Shown one piece after another: positions 48,049 to 58,954 of a DNA stretch of 64,000 nucleotides. The stretch lies in contig OX637794.1 of the NCBI GenBank assembly GCA_951802425.1, positions 3,844,001-3,908,000 of the forward strand, read 5' to 3'. Below the pieces are notes generated by a model. It had not been told where the DNA came from. It did no database searches and was given only the letters and a program-made list of their open reading frames with translations. The translations under genes were made by a program, and so were the position numbers. Position 1 is the first letter of the stretch. Every line of letters starts with the position of its first letter. The DNA comes from Clavaria fumosa. Taxonomy: Eukaryota > Basidiomycota > Agaricomycetes > Agaricales > Clavariaceae.

Positions 48049-48634
48049 CAGGCAATGCTGACACAGCCTCACCCTGATTAGGCAGTACCCTCTAATAGTG
48101 AACCCTGAACTGAACTGCAAGTTCAGTTCAGGTGAGGAAGTGAACATCTGAGGACTGAACCAAAGCTTGGATTTAGTGACCAGTTCAGACTGAACTTTGA
48201 CTGCACCATGGGGATCTTTGGCCATAAGGGTGCTCAAGCACCACACCTAAGACAACATTCATTCTAAGACCAACAGCAACAGCAGCATCAGCAGCAAAGC
48301 AGTGATGGTGGCAGAAATGCAGCAGCAGTGGCAAAGCAGTGACAGTGGTGGCAGCAGTGGCAGCTTGTCTTATACATCTTAGCCATCTTAGCTGTCTTAT
48401 TTGATATGTAGCTACTTGTGTCAAGCTGGCTAAGGTGCTTTAAGCTGGCTAAGTTCAGCCAGTTTGGTTAAGAAAATTTGATGTTTCCTGATGCAGCAGA
48501 TTAAGTCATTTTAAGACATTTGATTAAGACTCTGCTGGTCATCTTCATGGTCTTGGCTTCAATGGCTTGGGTGCACCACTTCATTGAATCACATTTTAAT
48601 ATCTGAATGGTCTTAGAAAAGATATTACCTTAAT
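48049..48634. repeat. Host-element sequence between transposons
   Basis: CAG/CAA-rich patch (48268-48360) followed by AT-rich sequence with GTCTTA words. A partial, inverted copy of the outer repeat end (TTTCCTGATGC at 48484-48494) is present. It ends in TTAAT (48630-48634), the left target duplication of the chromovirus. Confidence 0.55.
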
Positions 48635-49381
48635 TGTCACGCCCGTGCCAACCGGAGTATTCTCCGGCCTTCTCCGGCCTTCTCCGGCAGTCTCCAGACC
48701 CCTGATCGCAACTCCGGGCTCTCGGACCTATGTCCAGAGCGCCGGACTTTACTTGTGCGACGTAGCGCAGGATCAGGAAGTGTGCCTGGAGGGCCACCAA
48801 CTGATGTCCGCACTAGTTGCTGTTGCCTCGGGCAACCAGGAACTGGTCCTGCCCCGGACCCATCGCCCGGACAATTTGATGGACTCCCGGAAACGCCTGT
48901 ACATCATAGTTAGTAGTTTAACCTTTGTCCCGATCAGATTCCGTCTCCGTCTCGTAGTCCCGTAGTTTAGTTTATTTCCTGACTCCCGGACATTACTCCG
49001 TAGCTACGAACTGATTCCGTAGTCGTACCGGAGTTATCTCCATTGCTAGCATCGCCCCAGACTTTTGTATAAGTACTTGTAGATTACGGCCTTAGTCTAG
49101 CCAGTCTGATTATCAACCCCGCCTACTCGCACTCTACTCCGCATTGCCTGAAACCCGTCTCCCGACTTCTCCCGAAATCCGAGACACTGATTCGCAGAGG
49201 GCGTCGTTTCAATACGTTCACCAAGTCTCGTCCGAACCTAAGTCCAACTCCATCCAAACTCCGGTTTGCTCTGCCACACCCGGACCTTGTTACTCTCACC
49301 CAGACTTTATTGTTCCCCACTGGACTTTGTCATTTCCGCCCGGACTTTACTCCGCCCGACCCCCGTGACATAGACGTAACA
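48635..49381 (+). repeat. 5' LTR of Ty3/gypsy chromovirus
   Basis: 747 bp, starting TGTCACGCCCG and ending GACGTAACA (TG...CA). It matches the 3' LTR at 57056-57802 base for base in length. The left target duplication TTAAT is at 48630-48634 and the right copy at 57803-57807. I counted 24 mismatches to the 3' LTR, all transitions at CpG. Confidence 0.97.
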
Positions 49382-49412
49382 GTATAATCAGACTGACCAC
49401 TCTGCGATCATA

Positions 49413-50567
49413 ATGTCCGAACCTCCCCGACGCAGTGGCCACTTGCACCCAAGCGCCAAGCCGACGACCCCTGGTGGGTCCGACCTCGGAGAACTAATTA
49501 ATCCGACCCCTCCTGGCGAGGGGGACGAACCAACCGTACCCGCTCCACGCGAAACCCGATCCCGATCTCCTCCGGCTGAACAGCCTGACTCCCCGTTATC
49601 CGAACCCGACCCCGAAGCCCCGAACCTTGCGGACGCGATCCGTGCCTTGGCCGCATCCACCAAGGAACGAGGCTCCCCGTCTTCCCACGTCAAGGAACCG
49701 GAACTGTTCAACGGTTCCAACTCCAAGAAACTCTGTAGTTTCTTGGTTCAATGCGAATTGAACTTCCGAGACCACCCGAAGACTTTCAGCGAGGACTCGG
49801 TGAAGATAAATTTTGCCATCTCCTTCCTGCAGGGGACCGCTCTCGAGTGGTTCGAACCCGCTCTCCTAGGTGAAGCCCCGGATGCCGACTGGATTTCCGA
49901 CTGGAATCTATTCGTGCAGGAACTCCGGGATAACTTCGGACCGCACGATCCCATCGGAGATGCGGAGGCCGAACTCGACCGCCTCCACATGAAGGACTCC
50001 CAGCGGATCACGACGTACAACGTCGAGTTTAACTGGATAGCTGCGCGGCTCCGGTGGGACGAAGCCGCGCTCCGGCACAACTATTACCGCGGACTCCCGA
50101 ACCGCCTTAAGGACGAGATTTCCTGAGTCGGGAAACCGACTTCCCTCCCCGTCCTGCGCAAACTCTGCCAGGACATCGACGCACGATACTGGGAACGTCA
50201 AGGCGAACATTCCTGCGACGCACCCGCCAAATCCGACAACAAGCCCCGCCAAGCAAATAACTCCGGACAATCGTCCGGAGGAAACAAACCCGCCAACAAC
50301 TCCAGAGCAGCATCGAACGCCTCCGGATCTGCACGAAAGACCGATCCCCCGAAGGATAATAAGATTGGCAAAGACGGAAAGCTAACTCCGGAGGAATGGA
50401 AACGCCGCTTCGACAACAACCTCTGCCTCGTTTGCGGAGGAACCGGACATGTTGCGAAGGACTGCCCGAAGTCCCGGAACACGCAGGGCAAGAAAGCCCG
50501 AACCGTCACGACCTCCAACACAGTTCCGGAGGTTAAGGCTGCGGCTGCTCGGGCAAAAAACTCCTGA
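49413..50567 (+). pseudogene. Chromovirus gag with zinc knuckle, one premature stop
   Basis: Capsid/nucleocapsid protein. From the ATG at 49413, a Pro-rich start precedes the retrotransposon gag core (ELFNGSNSKKLCSFLVQCEL, FLQGTALEWFEPALLG). A premature TGA at 50124 interrupts it. The same frame continues to CLVCGGTGHVAKDC, a C-x2-C-x4-H-x4-C nucleocapsid knuckle. The TGA at 50565-50567 is the likely natural gag stop because it follows the minus-one slippery site by four bases. Confidence 0.9.
50555..50561 (+). promoter_or_regulatory. Minus-one ribosomal frameshift site A AAA AAC
   Basis: The heptamer is in the correct X-XXY-YYZ register for the gag frame (GCA AAA AAC TCC TGA). The pol frame is the minus-one frame and is open from this point through the protease. 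The gag stop lies four bases downstream. This is the classical gag-pol arrangement. I did not identify the downstream stimulatory RNA structure. Confidence 0.75.
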
Positions 50568-52097
50568 GCGGCCCTTCGAAGTCCGCACTACCGGAGGACC
50601 GCGCCGCCCCAGCCAGTGCACATTACGAGTTCCGCCTCGGCGCATCTGCCATTTCCCCTTCGTCTGACTCCTTGTACATAACTCTGTCTGCTCCGAATAT
50701 AGATCGTTCTCCGTATTTCCGGACCCTGGTTGATTCCGGGTCGTCGCATTGTTTCATAAGTCCCGAGTTCGTCAAGAAACACAAACTCCGGACAACTCCG
50801 ATTTCCCCCATGTCACTCCGCCTTTTCGATGGCTCCTCTACAGACATCGTCAAATCCACACTCACTCTCCCTGTCCAATTCCCTACCAGAGAACTTTTCG
50901 ATATCGAATTCCTGGTAGCCCGAATGGATCCCGCCTGCTCCGCTGTCCTCGGATATAACTGGCTCACCCGCTACAACCCGTTGGTTGACTGGGTTAGAGG
51001 CAGTATCGAATTCCGGACATCGAAGTATTCCTGAACATCAAGTCCGACCTCCGACACCCAAACCCCGACTCCGAAAGTGGGAACTACCGTCCTCACTTCC
51101 CCTCCGAAATCACCACCACGGCACCCGGAGATTCGTTTCGTCAATGCGGTTGAATTCTCCAAGATCTCCAAGTCAAAGGGATCTCGGACTTTCATGCTGC
51201 ACCACTTCGGTGACGAAACATCCGTCCGCTCCGTCCCGACCGAACCGGTGGATCTGTCCTCCGTCCTGGAGGAATATCACGACTTCGCTGATGTGTTCAG
51301 CAAGACGAAAGCGGACACCCTAGCTCCGCATCGACCGTACGACCTCCGGATTAATCTGGAAGAAGGTAAAACTCCGCCCCATGGGCCGATATATTCCCTC
51401 TCCCAGACAGAGCTCCGTACACTGCGGGATTTCCTTGATGAACATCTCCGCATCGGATTTATCCGCCCAACTAGCTCTTCCCATGGAGCTCCTGTTTTAT
51501 TCGTCTGGAAAAAGGATGGAAGTCTCCGGCTATGCGTGGACTTCTGAGCCCTTAACCGGATCACCTGGAAAGACCGATATCCGATCCCCCTGACCCGCGA
51601 TCTGCTGGACATAGCCGGAACTGCGAAAGTTTACACCAAGATCGATCTCCGGCATGCCTACCATCTGGTCCGGATCGCGGAAGGCGATGAATGGAAAACC
51701 GCCTTCCGGACCCGGTATGGTTCGTTCGAATGGTGCGTTATGCCCTTCGGACTTACTAACACCCCTGTGGCATTTCAACACTTCGTAAACGATGTGTTTT
51801 CTGACCTCCTGGATAAATTTATGATCGTCTACCTGGACGACATCCTGGTATACTCCGACAACCTGGAGTCGCATGTACAGCATGTCCGAGAAGTATTCCA
51901 GCGCCTACGCACCAACAGACTTTTCGCTCACGCAGGAAAATGCTTCTTCCATACTGAACGAGTTGAGTACCTAGGTTTCCTGCTCTCTCCGGAAGGACTC
52001 GCAATGGACCCGGCGAAGGTGAAAGCCATTACGGAATGGCCGGAGCCCCGGAAAGTGAAGGACGTGCAGTCCTTCCTCGGATTCACCAACTTCTACC

Positions 52098-53414
52098 CAG
52101 TGGTCCCTGTTAATTTAGTATACTAAATATCAGTTAATGTACCAAAATGCTTTGAACTCAAGCCAGCTACAGCTGATCCTACTAATGTCAGCAAATGCTG
52201 TAAAGGTAGTATACTTACATCCAGCTACTGCTGACTATACTAGTATACTTACATCCAGCTACTGCTGACTATACTAGTATACTTACATCCAGCTACTGCT
52301 GACTATACTAGTATACTTACATCCAGCTACTGCTGACTATACTAGTATACTTACATCCAGCTACTGCTGACTATACTAGTATACTTACATCCAGCTACTG
52401 CTGACTATACTAGTATACTTACATCCAGCTACTGCTGACTATACTAGTATACTTACATCCAGCTACTGCTGACTATACTAGTATACTTACATCCAGCTAC
52501 TGCTGACTATACTAGTATACTTACATCCAGCTACTGCTGACTATACTAGCACACTTAATTAACTTGAGCTGTGAACTTAGTGCAGTAGTTGCTATCAAAT
52601 AGTTAACTAGACATAATAGCTGTGTATTTATTGACATGAAATAAATAAGCCCAAATACAGACAAATATTTATCAAATGCCTCTATATTGAAATTCAGCCT
52701 ATATAAACATCAAAATATGGCCTCAAATTAAAACATTATATAAAATTGAATGAACTTCCTGAAGCTGTGGCAGTACATTGCCATGTTTATATTATCATAA
52801 TTACAAGTGCTGTGCTCAAATTAATGATTCAATTCACAAGTACTACAACTGAGTTAATTAAACCTGCTTGTAACTACTGCACTCACAAATAGTAGACTCA
52901 AGTTGTGCATAGTGTGCAGAAATTACTGTGTAAAAGTGCACTATGGACCAAGTTAACTGGCAATATTTTATGACTGCTATTACTGTTGAATAGTATACTA
53001 CATCAATCAGCAGTTGCTGGATCAAGTTAACTGGAATATTTTTACCACTGCTTTTGCTGTAGAATAGTATACTATACTAACCAGCAGCTACTGGACCAAG
53101 TTAACTGGTGTTATTTTATGACTGCTATTACTGTTGAATAGTATACTACAACAATCAGCAGCTGCTGGATCAAGTTAACTGGAAATACCCTGTAGCTGTT
53201 ATTACTGTAGATTAGTATACTATGTTCACCAGCAGCTGCTGGATTAAGTTGACTTCTACTGTACTGTAATAGTATAGTCAGCATTAGCTGGACATAAGTA
53301 TACTGCCTTCACAGCATTTGCTGACATTAGTAGGATCAGCTGTAGCTGGCTTGAGTTCAAAGCATTTTGGTACATTAACTGATATTTAGTAAACTAAACT
53401 AGCTGGGACTATTG
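52098..53414. mobile_element. 1.3-kb non-autonomous inverted-repeat element inside RT
   Basis: It is flanked by TTCTACC at 52091-52097 and 53415-53421, a 7-bp target duplication. The ends begin CAGTGGTCCC (left) and, reversed, CAATAGTCCC (right). The inverted repeats extend about 140 bp with high identity (shared core from TACTAAATATCAG through CAGCAAATGCTG). There is no coding capacity. A long internal region carries CAAGTTAACTGG and AATAGTATACTA repeats of about 90-bp spacing (52945-53230). A hAT- or P-like origin is possible from duplication length and end bases, but no transposase supports it. Confidence 0.88.
52211..52550 (+). repeat. Ten perfect tandem copies of a 34-bp unit
   Basis: A 34-bp unit containing ATACTTACATCCAGCTACTG recurs with exact 34-bp period from 52211 to the tenth copy starting 52517. 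The mirror position in the right inverted repeat (about 53270-53305) holds only one, slightly diverged copy, so the array expanded inside the left terminal repeat after the element formed. Confidence 0.9.
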
Positions 53415-55670
53415 TTCTACCGGAGATTCGTCTTCCGGTACTCCGACATTGTCGTCCCTCTTACTCGACTCACGCAGAAGTCCTCTATCTGGAACTTCAA
53501 TCCCGACTGCCGGGAAGCCTTCGACACCCTGAAGACGGCTTTTACCTCGGCCCCGATACTGGCGAACTTCGTCCCCGACGTCCCTATAATTGTGGAAACA
53601 GACGCTTCGGACTACGCAGTTGCTGCGATACTCTCCGTGGAATCGCCACCTGGAGAAATTCATCCGGTCGCTTTTCACTCCCGGACACTCCACGACGCGG
53701 AGTTGAACTACAACACCCATGACAAGGAACTCCTGGCCATATTCGAGGCATTTGGTGAGTGGCATCACTACCTCGAAGGTTCCGCTATTCCGGTCCACGT
53801 TATTACAGACCATAAAAACCTGGAATACTTCAGAACTACCCGGACTTTGTCTCAGAGACAAGCCCGGTGGTTGGAATTCCTCTCCGGTTTCAACATGGTT
53901 ATCCGATTCCGCCCTGGAAAACTAGGAACAAAACCCGACACCCTCACCCGACGATGGGACGTTTACCCCAAAGAGGGAGATAGTGGCTACGCCAGCGTAA
54001 ATCTGCAAAACCTCCGACCGATTTTCAACTCCGAACAGCTGGCCACCTCCCTCCGAGCAACTTCCCTCGAAGGACTTGTACTCCGATCCGTCCTTGTCAT
54101 GGACAAGGAAAAACTCCGAACCGACATCTGGAACTCGCTCCGCGATGATCCGGTCGCAAGCACACGCCTGGACAAAGTCCTCTCTGGCACTGGAGATAAT
54201 CCCAGGTGGACTGTAGATGCGTCCAGCTTCCTGCGACTGGACGACCGGATATACGTTCCGGACTCCAACGACCTCCGACTCCGTGTCCTACTGTATAGGC
54301 ACGACCACCCGATTTCCGGACACTTCGGACAAAACAAGACTCTGGATTTGATCCGAAGGGAGTATACGTGGCCCGGACTTTGCAGTTTTGTCTCGGAGTA
54401 TTGCAACTCCTGTACTAACTGCGGCAGATCCAAGACCCGAAGGCACCGGCCTTACGGTCTCCTCCACCAACTCCTGGTCCCGGAATTACCATGGAATTCA
54501 ATTTCCATGGACTTTATTGAACACCTCCCACAATCCGATGGATTTAATTCCATCCTTGTCGTCGTTGACCGCTTTTCCAAGTAAGGAATCTTTACTCCGA
54601 CCTACGACACGGTTACATCGATGGACCTCGCCGGACTTTTCGTCCAGCATGTTTTCTCCAAGCACGGAGTCCCTCGCACGTAACCTCCGATCGTGGACCA
54701 GAATTTGTTTCTCACTTTTTCCGCTCCCTCGGAAAAGCCCTCAACATGACTCTCCACTTCACGTCCTGACATCACCTGGAAGCAGATGGCCAAACCGAAC
54801 GGTTGAATCAGACACTGGAGCAGTACCTCCGGTCTTACTGCAATTATCAGCAAGATGATTGGTCCGAGCTCCTCCCGCTCGCGGAATTTGTGTATAACAA
54901 TGCTCCGAGCGAGACGACCGGAATTTCACCGTTCTTCGCTAACAAAGGTTACCATCCGAACATCTCCATCCGAGTTGACCAGGACATGACTTCCTCCCAT
55001 GCCCGGACTTATGTTGCTGATCTGGAAACACTCCACCAGGTACTCCGGCAACAAATCCTTGCCGCGCAGCAGCGGTACCAAAAGTCCGCTGACTGGCATC
55101 GCATTCCGGCCCCGGATTTCCGCGTCGGAAACAAAGTTTTCGTCAAGGCGGAATTCTTCCGGACCACCCGACCGTCCAAAAAAGCTCAGCGAGAAAATGC
55201 TCGGACCTTACGAGATCATCGCTCAAGCCGGACGAAGCTCCTTTACTCTCCGACTCCCGGAAACCCTCCGCTCCGTACATCCGGTATTCCACATTTCAAT
55301 GCTGGAATTGGCGACAGCCAACACAATTCCGAACTGGATCCAGCCCCCTCCGGAACCCGTAGTTGTCGACGGAGAACTGGAATTCGAGATCACGGAGATT
55401 TTGGATTCTAAGTACGACAACCGGAGGAAGACTTGTAAGCTACTCTACTTGGTCCAGTGGACGGGTTACGAAGGAACCGACGAAGAAACTTCCTGGCTGC
55501 TCGCTACGGAGCTTGAGCACGCACCGGACCTCGTCGCGGACTTCCATTCCACGTACCCCGACAAACCCGGACCCCTCGGAGTTTAGACTTCACTCGGACT
55601 TAGTTCACACGAAGTCCGATCAACGGAAATCCAATTCGCAAAAACACAAAAAATATATATACGAAATAAT

Positions 55671-56846
55671 TTACACCGGACCTAAGTCCGGTTCCCCCTC
55701 CGCATCCTCCGTCTCCATCTCCTGCTCCGCTCCTTCCCCCACCTCCGGCCGGACATCCATCAACGAAGAACGACGGGAGCACGCGATCTCCTGCTCCACT
55801 GCCCGGGCCATCTCCGGATCTCGTCGCTCCAGCACCCTCCGCAGGATCCGGTTATCCTGCGCAAGCTGATCCCTCTCCGCGATCATCTTGTTCATGTTAA
55901 GGTGCTCGACGAAGTCTGGGACGAGCTACCGGAGTTCAGTTCCGAACTCCGCAGGTGCCCCGGAAATGACTCACCTGCCTGATTGCTGCCTCCAGCCTCC
56001 TTGTCATCTTCTCCAGCCCCTTCACCATCGAGTTCCGGTGCATCCGGACTTCATGGCTCTTCTCCGCGTTGGCCCGGAGGAACCAGTTCGTCGACTGGAG
56101 ATCCAGCTCCGGCTCGAAATCCTCGGCCCGGAGCTTCTTCGCCAGCCTCGCCTCCACCTCCGGCTCGCCCTCCGCCTCCGTCTCCGACCTCCGGTCCAAG
56201 TCCGACTCCACCATGGTGTCGGACTTCGTCCCCCGACGTGTGACCCGCTTTCCCTTGTCTTTTCCTTTTCCCTTGCCCTTCGCCTTCCCCGGCCACATGC
56301 ACCCGACCCGCTTCTCCCGGCACTCGTCACAACTCCGAGTTCTCGCTGGCCCCGTCCATTTGCATTCCTGGCCCGGACTTTAGCGCGAACTCCAGCGGAG
56401 ACAGGAGAACCTACCAGTTTTTTCTGGGAGCAACGCTCGCACGTTACTCCGGCCGAGGTCCCCTGGGCCTCTGCGATCTCCGCTGCGCGCTTCCTTCACG
56501 CCTCCTCCTCCTTCTGCTCCCGCACCGCTTTCTCCGCCGCCTCCTGGAGGTTGACTGACTCCTCCATGCTGGCCACCAGCTTCGTTGTGGCCCGCGCTGC
56601 CTCCAACTCTTTCCTCCGCTCCCGCACTCTTTTCCCTGCCTCTTCCTCCTTCCTCCTCGTCTCCGCCTCCTCCTCCTTTCGTTTCCGCTCCGCCTCCTCT
56701 TCTCTCCGCTTCATCTCCGCCTCCTCCTCTTGTCTCCTCCGCTCCGCCGCCTCCTTCTCCCTCCGCGCCTTCGCCGCCTGCAACGCTTCCATCTCCTCCT
56801 GGAGTTTTCGGAGTTGGACTTTGTAGTTGGTGTCTTCTTCAGCCAT
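55671..56846 (-). pseudogene. Antisense three-exon gene in chromovirus: coiled coil plus Zn2Cys6-like cluster
   Basis: Lies between pol and the 3' LTR on the opposite strand. Exons 56846-56415, 56367-55975 and 55886-55671, all joined in phase 0 with GT-AG introns of 47 and 88 nt, encode 346 codons. Residues 1-116 are a Lys/Glu/Arg-rich coiled coil (LQEEMEALQAAKARREKEAA). Cysteines at 136, 139, 146, 157, 160 and 167 give C-x2-C-x6-C-x10-C-x2-C-x6-C, the spacing of Gal4-type zinc clusters, and the third Cys exists only after splicing. A basic KGKGKGKDKGKRVTRR stretch and a second acidic/coiled part follow, ending DLGPV. One in-frame TGA at codon 117 (56498-56496) breaks it, readable as CGA changed to TGA. 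Function unknown; a DNA-binding or regulatory role is inference. Confidence 0.75.
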
Positions 56847-56903
56847 GCCTGGTGGTGGTTCAGGTCTAAGGAGAGGGGACCGGTGGTGGATTGATGCCCC
56901 GGA

Positions 56904-56910
56904 TTATATA
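56904..56910 (-). promoter_or_regulatory. TATA-like box of the antisense gene
   Basis: TATATAA on the minus strand, 58 bp upstream of the antisense ATG at 56846 and just inside the element's polypurine end, suits transcription directed from the 3' side of the retrotransposon back into it. Confidence 0.45.
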
Positions 56911-57038
56911 CCCGGTCACGGATTTCGAACTCCGACGAATCTCCGATCCCATTTCCGTCCTCGGATCGCGATCGCCTTGATCCGAACGCCCCAATCTGGT
57001 CCAGGGGTGGTAATGGATCTAGGGCCTCGAGGGCTCAG

Positions 57039-57055
57039 CCCTGAGAGGGAGATAC
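57039..57055 (+). promoter_or_regulatory. Polypurine tract of the chromovirus
   Basis: The purine-rich stretch CTGAGAGGGAGATAC lies directly before the 3' LTR start TGTCACG. The same sequence in reverse (GTATCCCCCTCTTAGGG) lies right after the left LTR of the element at 58052-62187, showing both share plus-strand priming sequences. Confidence 0.7.
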
Positions 57056-57802
57056 TGTCACGCCCGTGCCAACCGGAGTATTCTCCGGCCTTCTCCGGCC
57101 TTCTCCAGCGGTCTCCGGACCCCCGATCGCAACTCCGGGCTCTCGGACCTATGTCCAGAGCGCCGGACTTTACTTGCGTGACGTAGCGCAGGATCAGGAA
57201 GTGTGCCTGGAGGGCCACCAACTGATGTCCGCACTAGTTGCTGTTGCCTCAGGCAACCAGGAACTGGTCCTGCCCCGGACCCATCACCCGGACAATTTGA
57301 TGGACTCCCGGAAACGCCTGTACATCATAGTTAGTAGTTTAACCTTTGTCCCGATCAGATTCCATCTCCGTCTCGTAGTCCCGTAGTTTAGTTTATTTCC
57401 TGACTCCTGGACATTACTCCGTAGCTACGAACTGATTCCGTAGTCGTACCGGAGTTATCTCCATTGCTAGCATCGCCCCGGACTTTTGTATAAGTACTCG
57501 TAGATTACGGCCTTAGTCTAGCCAGTCTGATTATCAACCCCGCCTACTCGCACTCTACTCCGCATTGCCTGAAACCCGTCTCCCGACTTCTCCCGAAATC
57601 CGAGACACTGATTTGCAGAGGGCGTCGTTTCAATACGTTCGCCAAGTCTCGTCTGAACCTAAGTCCAACTCCGTCCAAACTCCAGTTTGCTCCGCCGCAC
57701 CCAGACCTTGTTACTCTCGCCCGGACTTTATTGTTCCCCACCGGACTTTGTCATTTCCGCCCGGACTTTACTCCGCCCGACCCCCGCGACATAGACGTAA
57801 CA
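57056..57802 (+). repeat. 3' LTR of Ty3/gypsy chromovirus
   Basis: 747 bp, TGTCACGCCCG to GACGTAACA, followed by the TTAAT duplication at 57803-57807. Differences from the 5' LTR are confined to CpG/TpG/CpA positions. Confidence 0.97.
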
Positions 57803-58051
57803 TTAATATCTAGATGGTCTTAGAAAAGTTATTTTCTTAGGTTTAGATCTTGTCATCTTGAGAAAGATGGAGCTGTACTTGCCACCTTATTTGGTCTTGG
57901 ATTGGGTGGCACCCTCCTCTTTGTAATTACATCTGGATGGTCTTAGAAAATATTTTTTCTTAAGTTTAAAGCTTGTCATCTAGCCATCTTATTTGGTCTT
58001 GGATTGGGTGAAACCATTTCTTAAAATTACATCTCAACTTCTGGATGGTCT
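57803..58051. repeat. Host-element sequence between the two LTR elements
   Basis: AT-rich stretch with three near-copies of CTGGATGGTCTTAGAAAA. It ends GGTCT at 58047-58051, the left target duplication of the next LTR element. Confidence 0.55.
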
Positions 58052-58900
58052 TGTTAAGATCTGATTCTTTGCTTCAAAGCAGGAGTAGGGGTAGTGTAGA
58101 GGAGACCAAAAAGGAGGGTGGCAAAGGCGAAGCCGGAGCGGAGTGGAGTCCGGTCGGAGTCCAGATCGGAGTTGCGTGAGGACTTCTCCTCTACACAAAA
58201 GCTAGAAGGACTAGAAGGAGGTCAAAGGGTTGGGACTATGGCCTCAACTTATGGGTTGTGCCACCGCATGTATACGTGTCCCAATTTAACCTTGCTGGTA
58301 CTTTGCTTTCCAGGACAAGGAAGGACGAAGTCCGAAGGGAAATTGCCCGGAGTCCGTCGGAGTCCGCCGGAGTTTTGCGGAACTCGTCGGGACTGTCGAG
58401 AACAGTGAGGACAAAGTCCCTTAACGCACAGACCAAGTGACAAGGACCAGAAATAACGTTAATGTTCGAACTGAGGATCATGGAGATACATGGGGGCTTA
58501 TATGCTACTAGGGTAGGGCATAGGGCAGACTGTGAAACATGAATATATCAAATGTACATAGTAATTTCACCTGAGGAGTGGGAAGGCATAGGTGATACAT
58601 GTAAGACAAAGAATAAGTTCCCATGGGCAGTGGGCATCGTCCCAATGGTTGCTAACCATGGACTAGCACCAGGGAACATACTAGAAACAAAGTCCATATG
58701 GTCCGAAAGACCGATATCGAAGTCCGACGAAAGTCCGGACCGGAGTTTCGGACCCCGGAGCGGAGACAGAGCAGAATTGGAGCGGAGAAGGCGGAGTCGG
58801 AGTGGGGGTGCCGGAGTTGGAGCGGAGCTACATCGGAGATGTATTGGAGGTAATTGCAGGTGTTTCGGAGGTGGCTGGGTAACTGGATAGGGCCGTGACA
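58052..58900 (-). repeat. LTR (left copy; 3' LTR of a minus-oriented element)
   Basis: 849 bp, identical in length to the copy at 61339-62187. Read on the minus strand it begins TGTCACGGCCC and ends TCAGATCTTAACA. I count eight differences between copies: seven CpG transitions and one transversion. Confidence 0.95.
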
Positions 58901-58954
58901 GTATCCCCCTCTTAGGGTCGAGCCCTCGAGACCCTTAAGTGACAGTATTTCACT

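Larger units (their letters stand above)
50555..55586 (+). pseudogene. Chromovirus pol: protease, RT, RNase H, integrase, chromodomain (broken)
   Basis: Domains in order are protease (VDSGSSHCFI, about 50730), reverse transcriptase (PVLFVWKKDGSLRLCVDF, YHLVRIAEGDEWKTAFRTRY, FMIVYLDDILVYSDN) and RNase H (ETDASDYAVAAIL, YNTHDKELLAIFEAF, TDHKNLEYF). Integrase follows with its HHCC zinc region (HDHPISGHFG...CNSCTNCGRS) and catalytic core. After FFRTTRPSKK come the HPVFHISMLELA block and a C-terminal chromodomain (KLLYLVQWTGYEGTDEETSW). Breaks are a TGA at 51032, a TGA at 51545 directly after the VDF of RT, the inserted element at 52098-53414, a TAA at 54582 and a one-base deletion near 54668. There is also a TGA near 54768 and a frame change at the A-run near 55176. 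Confidence 0.92.
48635..57802 (+). mobile_element. Ty3/gypsy LTR retrotransposon, chromodomain type (chromovirus)
   Basis: Order is LTR, gag, protease, reverse transcriptase, RNase H, integrase, chromodomain, antisense gene, polypurine tract and LTR, 9,168 bp including a 1.3-kb inserted element. The TTAAT duplication proves direct insertion. Reading frames carry several premature stops and at least two frameshifts, so the copy is dead for its sense genes. LTR identity of about 97% indicates fairly recent insertion, with the caveat that all changes are at CpG. Confidence 0.95.

Noticed and set aside
50565..50567. TGA counted as another premature stop in gag
   Set aside because: It follows an in-register A-AAA-AAC by four bases, and pol continues in the minus-one frame, so it is best read as the natural gag terminator.
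52211..52550. Regular 34-bp repeats resembling a CRISPR array
   Set aside because: The copies are contiguous with no unique spacers, and they sit in a transposon terminal repeat of a eukaryote.
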